Assembly (NCBI GenBank): GCA_903884815.1
Contig: CAISGE010000004.1
Span: 69,136 to 114,025, forward strand
DNA length: 44,890 bases
Direction: 5' to 3'
Origin: Candidatus Omnitrophota bacterium
GTDB taxonomy: Bacteria > Omnitrophota > Omnitrophia > Omnitrophales > Aquincolibacteriaceae
Below the pieces are notes generated by a model that was given only the letters and a program-made list of their open reading frames with translations, ran no database searches and was not told the DNA's origin. This document shows, one piece after another, positions 43,726 through 44,890 of this stretch. The position numbers were made by a program, and so were the translations under genes. The first letter of the stretch is position 1. The number at the start of each line of letters is the position of its first letter.

Positions 43726-44890
43726 CTAAGAGACGCCGGGGGTACGCCGTCTTTCATCAAGCCCGCCAGGCATGAGACCTTCATGTCCCATCAGACCGAT
43801 CACGCCATTGAGGAACTGCAGATCCCCCGCGCTAAGCGTCATCGCATCAAAGGCGGCCATATCGTAAGGGGTCGGCGGCTGATAGAAATACACATACGCA
43901 GGGCCGATCGGAGGCGTAAACGTATTCACCTGGTAATTTGCCATATCGGTTTGGTCGGGAAGCGGAGCACGCGGAGACTCGAGCAGGGACATCTGCGCCG
44001 TGGTGTCTGCAGCGGGAGTTGTAACAGGAGGTGCGGGCGTTACCGTAAGCAAACCAGGATTATAAGTGATCGTGTAATTACTAGCATCGAAGGTGCCCCC
44101 CGTTGCCGCCGAGGGGGTGATGCTATACGGCGAGCCGGCAACAGGCGCGTCAGCAGCAGCACCGGCGCTCGCAAGCGTCACAGTCCCGATCGTCTCAACG
44201 TTTACTAATCCCGCAGAAGTGAATTCGGTCCCCAAGAACGTAAATACGTCCCCAAAAGTCTTCGTCTGATTATTCGCAGTCACAGACAGGGGCGCTTTAC
44301 CCACGGCAATCCCAACACTCCCGCTTGCGTTGTTATAGTTACCGGTAACATCGGTAAAGATCCAGTTGGCCGTGCCGCCCGGAACGTTCGTGAATGATGC
44401 GCCAAGGTCAAGACCCCCAAGTGTCTCGCCCTTGACGCCCGTCACAAATCCCGAAGCGCCGTGTGCATCGCCGTCATAAGTTCCCGTGTAACCGCTTATT
44501 CCGCTCGTATTGGCCGTAGCCTTGTTTACAACGATTCCCACACTCCCGCTTGCGTTGTTATAGTTACCGGTAACATCGGTAAAGATCCAGTTGGCCGTGC
44601 CGCCCGGAACGTTCGTGAATGACGCGCCCAGATCAAGTCCCCCAAGCGTCTCGCCCTTGACGCCCGTCACAAATCCCGAAGCGCCGTGTGCATCGCCGTC
44701 ATAAGTTCCCGTGTAACCGCTGATCCCGGTTGTCGTGGGATTCGCCTTTTTTATATCGATTGGAACTCTGCCGCGCGCATAGTTATAGTTGCCCGTAACA
44801 TCTCTGAAAACCCAGTAAGCCGTGCCGCCCGGAACGTTCGTGAATGATGCGCCAAGGTCAAGACCCCCAAGTGTCTCGCCTGACCTAGCC
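43726..44890 (-). CDS. C-terminal part of an MBG-repeat surface protein (runs off the window)
   Basis: The frame is open from the right edge to a TAG at 43726 (about 387 codons visible; start not seen). From the edge inward are 75-residue repeats with 'GISGYTGTYDGDAHGASGF', TLGGLDLGASFTNVPGGTA and 'WIFTDVTGNYNNASGSVGI', as in MBG-type extracellular repeats of large adhesins (filamentous-haemagglutinin-like or YDG/MBG families). One copy of an MBG_2-like unit follows ('KAPLSVTANNQTKTFGDVF' to 'YTITYNPGLLTVTPAPP'). A Pro-rich linker and a ~90-residue C-terminus ending in 'GLDERRRTPGVS' close it. No LPXTG or autotransporter barrel is visible. The protein is probably exported and repeats form stalk-like beta domains. 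Confidence 0.85.
   Translation of the reverse strand, partial: ARSGETLGGLDLGASFTNVPGGTAYWVFRDVTGNYNYARGRVPIDIKKANPTTTGISGYTGTYDGDAHGASGFVTGVKGETLGGLDLGASFTNVPGGTANWIFTDVTGNYNNASGSVGIVVNKATANTSGISGYTGTYDGDAHGASGFVTGVKGETLGGLDLGASFTNVPGGTANWIFTDVTGNYNNASGSVGIAVGKAPLSVTANNQTKTFGDVFTFLGTEFTSAGLVNVETIGTVTLASAGAAADAPVAGSPYSITPSAATGGTFDASNYTITYNPGLLTVTPAPPVTTPAADTTAQMSLLESPRAPLPDQTDMANYQVNTFTPPIGPAYVYFYQPPTPYDMAAFDAMTLSAGDLQFLNGVIGLMGHEGLMPGGLDERRRTPGVS
44299..44890 (-). repeat. 225-bp tandem repeat (75 codons per unit)
   Basis: Units end at 44523 and 44748 and a third, more diverged one begins at 44749 and reaches the edge. Stretches such as 44316-44392 and 44541-44617 look identical, indicating recent duplication or homogenisation. 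The last ten bases of the window depart from the repeat pattern after tctcgcc. Confidence 0.85.

Noticed and set aside
1..44890. Search for tRNA, rRNA, CRISPR, transposase and phage genes
   Set aside because: No cloverleaf-like or rRNA-like sequence, no spaced short repeats and no integrase or transposase motif was noticed by eye; a tRNA scan could still find one in the short gaps.

Overview
The window reads as a chromosomal contig from an uncultured, Gram-negative-type (diderm) bacterium. Outer-membrane logistics genes (LolC and LolD, an MlaE/F/D set with an AsmA/TamB-like protein, a SurA-N-like lipoprotein) sit beside the protein-arginine-kinase system McsA/McsB/ClpC, better known from Firmicutes. 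That mix, a base composition of roughly 50-53 % GC by eye, and MBG-repeat surface proteins fit a PVC-allied candidate phylum such as Omnitrophota. This assignment is an inference from gene content, with no database search behind it. Nearly all genes are on the minus strand; the one confident plus-strand gene is a HAD phosphatase at 17176-17871. I saw no tRNA, rRNA, CRISPR array, transposase or phage gene.

Layout from left to right. 1-2454: an incomplete sensor-like gene, a HIT-family hydrolase and a large AAA ATPase. 2455-2904: a 450-base gap holding a bulged inverted repeat and a possible 49-codon frame. 2905-3709: a PTS EIIA-type regulator and a small unknown protein, preceded by three 11-bp-spaced ATTAAAC repeats. 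3890-6935: sensor kinase, response regulator and cation-efflux transporter. 6988-11794: receiver protein, MutL and MutS. 11912-17064: a complete five-gene oligopeptide-type ABC importer joined throughout by 4-base overlaps. 17176-18543: a HAD phosphatase and RadC, convergent, each with a promoter that suggests a leaderless mRNA. 18630-28675: a long, tightly packed housekeeping operon, transcribed as PIN/TRAM protein, IspDF, CysS, Tmk, HolB, MetG, TatD, MtnA, ThiL, TsaE. 28837-33108: AsmA-like protein, MlaE, MlaF, MlaD. 33205-41833: LysS, LolC, LolD, IlvE, McsA, McsB, ClpC, with a near-consensus promoter ahead of lysS whose spacer is an inverted repeat. 41988-43604: a secreted HExxH peptidase, a HAMP membrane protein and a SurA-N-like lipoprotein. 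43726-44890: the C-terminal part of an MBG-repeat surface protein that runs off the window inside a 225-base tandem repeat.

The parts most likely to reward follow-up are the arginine-phosphorylation/ClpC operon in a diderm without a visible CtsR, the Mla/AsmA-like lipid-transport cluster lacking MlaB and MlaC, the peptidase/HAMP/lipoprotein envelope module, and several DNA elements: the lysS promoter-operator, the perfect 34-bp palindrome after lysS, the triple 11-bp repeat, and the two candidate leaderless promoters. No element is an unmistakably new system; the strongest claims rest on motifs readable in the sequence, and functional links are inferences from gene order.
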